DNA from: Bacilli bacterium
GTDB taxonomy: Bacteria > Bacillota_I > Bacilli_A > RF39 > UBA660
Reading direction: 5' to 3'
DNA: 6,604 bases
NCBI GenBank assembly: GCA_022793565.1
Contig: JAAWDC010000056.1
Coordinates: forward strand, 1 to 6,604
How positions within the stretch are numbered: the first letter of the stretch is position 1; each line of letters opens with the position of its first letter. Below are positions 5,703 to 6,604 of this stretch, one piece after another. The position numbers and the translations under genes were made by a program. The notes beneath the pieces are model-generated. The model did not search any database and was not told the origin of the DNA. It was given only the letters and a program-made list of their open reading frames with translations.

Positions 5703-6604
5703 CTATTGAACTACTAACACACCTTTTACCACGTTTGACTCTTCTGGTTTATTAGCAATCATTTGATCTACCAAAGCAGAAGTAGCACTAGTATAATTTA
5801 ATGTAATAGTACCACGTAGCGCTGCACGATTACTAAACATATCATCATAAGTTTCTATATTAGGATTAGAAATAGTAAGAGTCGCAGTTAAGTAATAACA
5901 ACTTTCAAAAATACTTTCAATAGCTACAACATTTCTGGTATCAAATCCCTGAAGATTTAATGTTCTTAATGCTGCACAATTTTTAAACATCGCTTTCAAA
6001 GTTGTTGCACTAGATGTATCGAAACCACTAACATCCAAATTTTCTAGTCTCCGACAATCCATAAACATAGAACTCATATTAACTACATTTGACGTATTTA
6101 AATTATGTAAGAATGAGGTCAAATACCAACAAGCTCGAACCATCATTTCCATATTTGTCACATTAATTGTATTAAAGTTCCTTATATCTATACTAACTAA
6201 GTGTGTATTAAAAAACATATGATTCATATCTCTCACATTGGTTGTATCAAAAGAACTAACATCCACTACTGATAATTCTACACAATCAGCAAACATATAT
6301 GCCATATTTTCTACCTTAGTGGTATCAAAAGACCTTAAATCTAAACTAGCCAAGACTCCAGAATGCCAAAACATATAAGACATATCTTTTACATTAGAAG
6401 TATTAAAATTATTTAAATCTACACCAGTTAAGGTATTACAATCATAAAACATATAAGACATATTGGTTACTTTAGATGTATTAAAACTACTTAAGTCCAA
6501 ACCAGTTAAAGCATAACATCCATGAAACATACTACCCATATCTGTTACATTGGATGTGCCAAAATTACTTAAAGTAAGTTCTCTCAATTTTTTACAATTG
6601 TAAA
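5703..6604 (-). CDS. DUF285/BspA-like repeat protein, N-terminus beyond the right edge
   Basis: This is the C-terminal 300 or so residues of a repeat protein. The frame stays open to the right edge and the repeat pattern (YNCKKLREL) continues there, so the TTG at 6587 is not a real start. About nine units of 26 residues follow the pattern F-D/N-T-S-x-V-x-x-M-x-x-MF-x-x-C-x-x-L-x-x-L/V-D-L/V. This is the DUF285 (mycoplasma lipoprotein / BspA-type leucine-rich) repeat, found in surface proteins of gut and host-associated bacteria. Family members are usually exported and can bind host or bacterial partners, but the ligand here is unknown. The last 55 residues leave the repeat and show no LPxTG motif and no hydrophobic anchor, so any anchoring must depend on the missing N-terminus. 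The gene faces the Esx pair and ends at its own terminator, so it is not part of that unit. Confidence 0.88.
   Translation of the reverse strand, partial: YNCKKLRELTLSNFGTSNVTDMGSMFHGCYALTGLDLSSFNTSKVTNMSYMFYDCNTLTGVDLNNFNTSNVKDMSYMFWHSGVLASLDLRSFDTTKVENMAYMFADCVELSVVDVSSFDTTNVRDMNHMFFNTHLVSIDIRNFNTINVTNMEMMVRACWYLTSFLHNLNTSNVVNMSSMFMDCRRLENLDVSGFDTSSATTLKAMFKNCAALRTLNLQGFDTRNVVAIESIFESCYYLTATLTISNPNIETYDDMFSNRAALRGTITLNYTSATSALVDQMIANKPEESNVVKGVLVVQ
5871..6604 (-). repeat. Tandem 78-bp (26-residue) coding repeats
   Basis: Within the DUF285 protein the repeat period is 78 bp. An 18-nt block, aaaacatataagacatat on the plus strand, recurs exactly 78 bp apart (6368-6385 and 6446-6463). Two units are 25 residues long (beginning MNHMFFN and MEMMVRA) and one is 27 (beginning IESIFES). 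Units nearest the right edge are the most regular and those nearest the C-terminus the most diverged. Confidence 0.85.

Overview
The window is strongly AT-rich and looks like the chromosome of a low-GC Bacillota. Ribosome binding sites are AGGAGG-like and start codons include several TTG. The mreC-like gene ends in TGA and tryptophans are TGG, so the standard bacterial code applies, not the Mycoplasma code. A SpoIVFA/SpoIVFB pair implies a spore-forming lineage or a recent spore-forming ancestor. WXG100 proteins and a BspA-like repeat protein fit an uncultured, gut-type member of the Bacilli/Erysipelotrichia. That placement is inference.

Layout: (1) 1-657, minus strand: a PlsC-like acyltransferase cut by the left edge, with its own extended -10 promoter. 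(2) 752-4488, minus strand: a compact five-gene run, read right to left as SPOR-like membrane protein, radC, mreC, mreD-like, spoIVFA-like, spoIVFB. Gaps are 7 to 17 nt and the last two genes overlap. This is a condensed version of the Bacillus subtilis spoIIB-maf-radC-mreBCD-minCD-spoIVFAB region, without maf, mreB, minC and minD at this place. (3) 4489-4737: a divergent intergenic region with a good sigma-A-type promoter on the plus strand and a weaker candidate on the minus strand. (4) 4738-5411, plus strand: two small WXG100/Esx-type genes closed by an intrinsic terminator. (5) 5412-5702: a convergent intergenic region with a terminator for each side. (6) 5703-6604, minus strand: the C-terminal part of a DUF285/BspA-like repeat protein whose N-terminus lies beyond the right edge.

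How the parts relate: the large cluster joins cell elongation (MreC, MreD) with late sporulation (the SpoIVFB intramembrane protease that activates pro-sigma-K, and its partner SpoIVFA). RadC and the SPOR-like protein are the usual positional companions. The Esx pair is probably a secreted heterodimer of a type VII secretion system whose machinery is not in the window. The repeat protein is a likely surface or secreted protein. I see no RNA genes, CRISPR arrays or complete mobile elements. Nothing here is clearly a wholly undescribed system. The most interesting points are the Esx pair, in which the two halves of the known secretion signal lie on different partners, and the reduced mre/spoIVF cluster.
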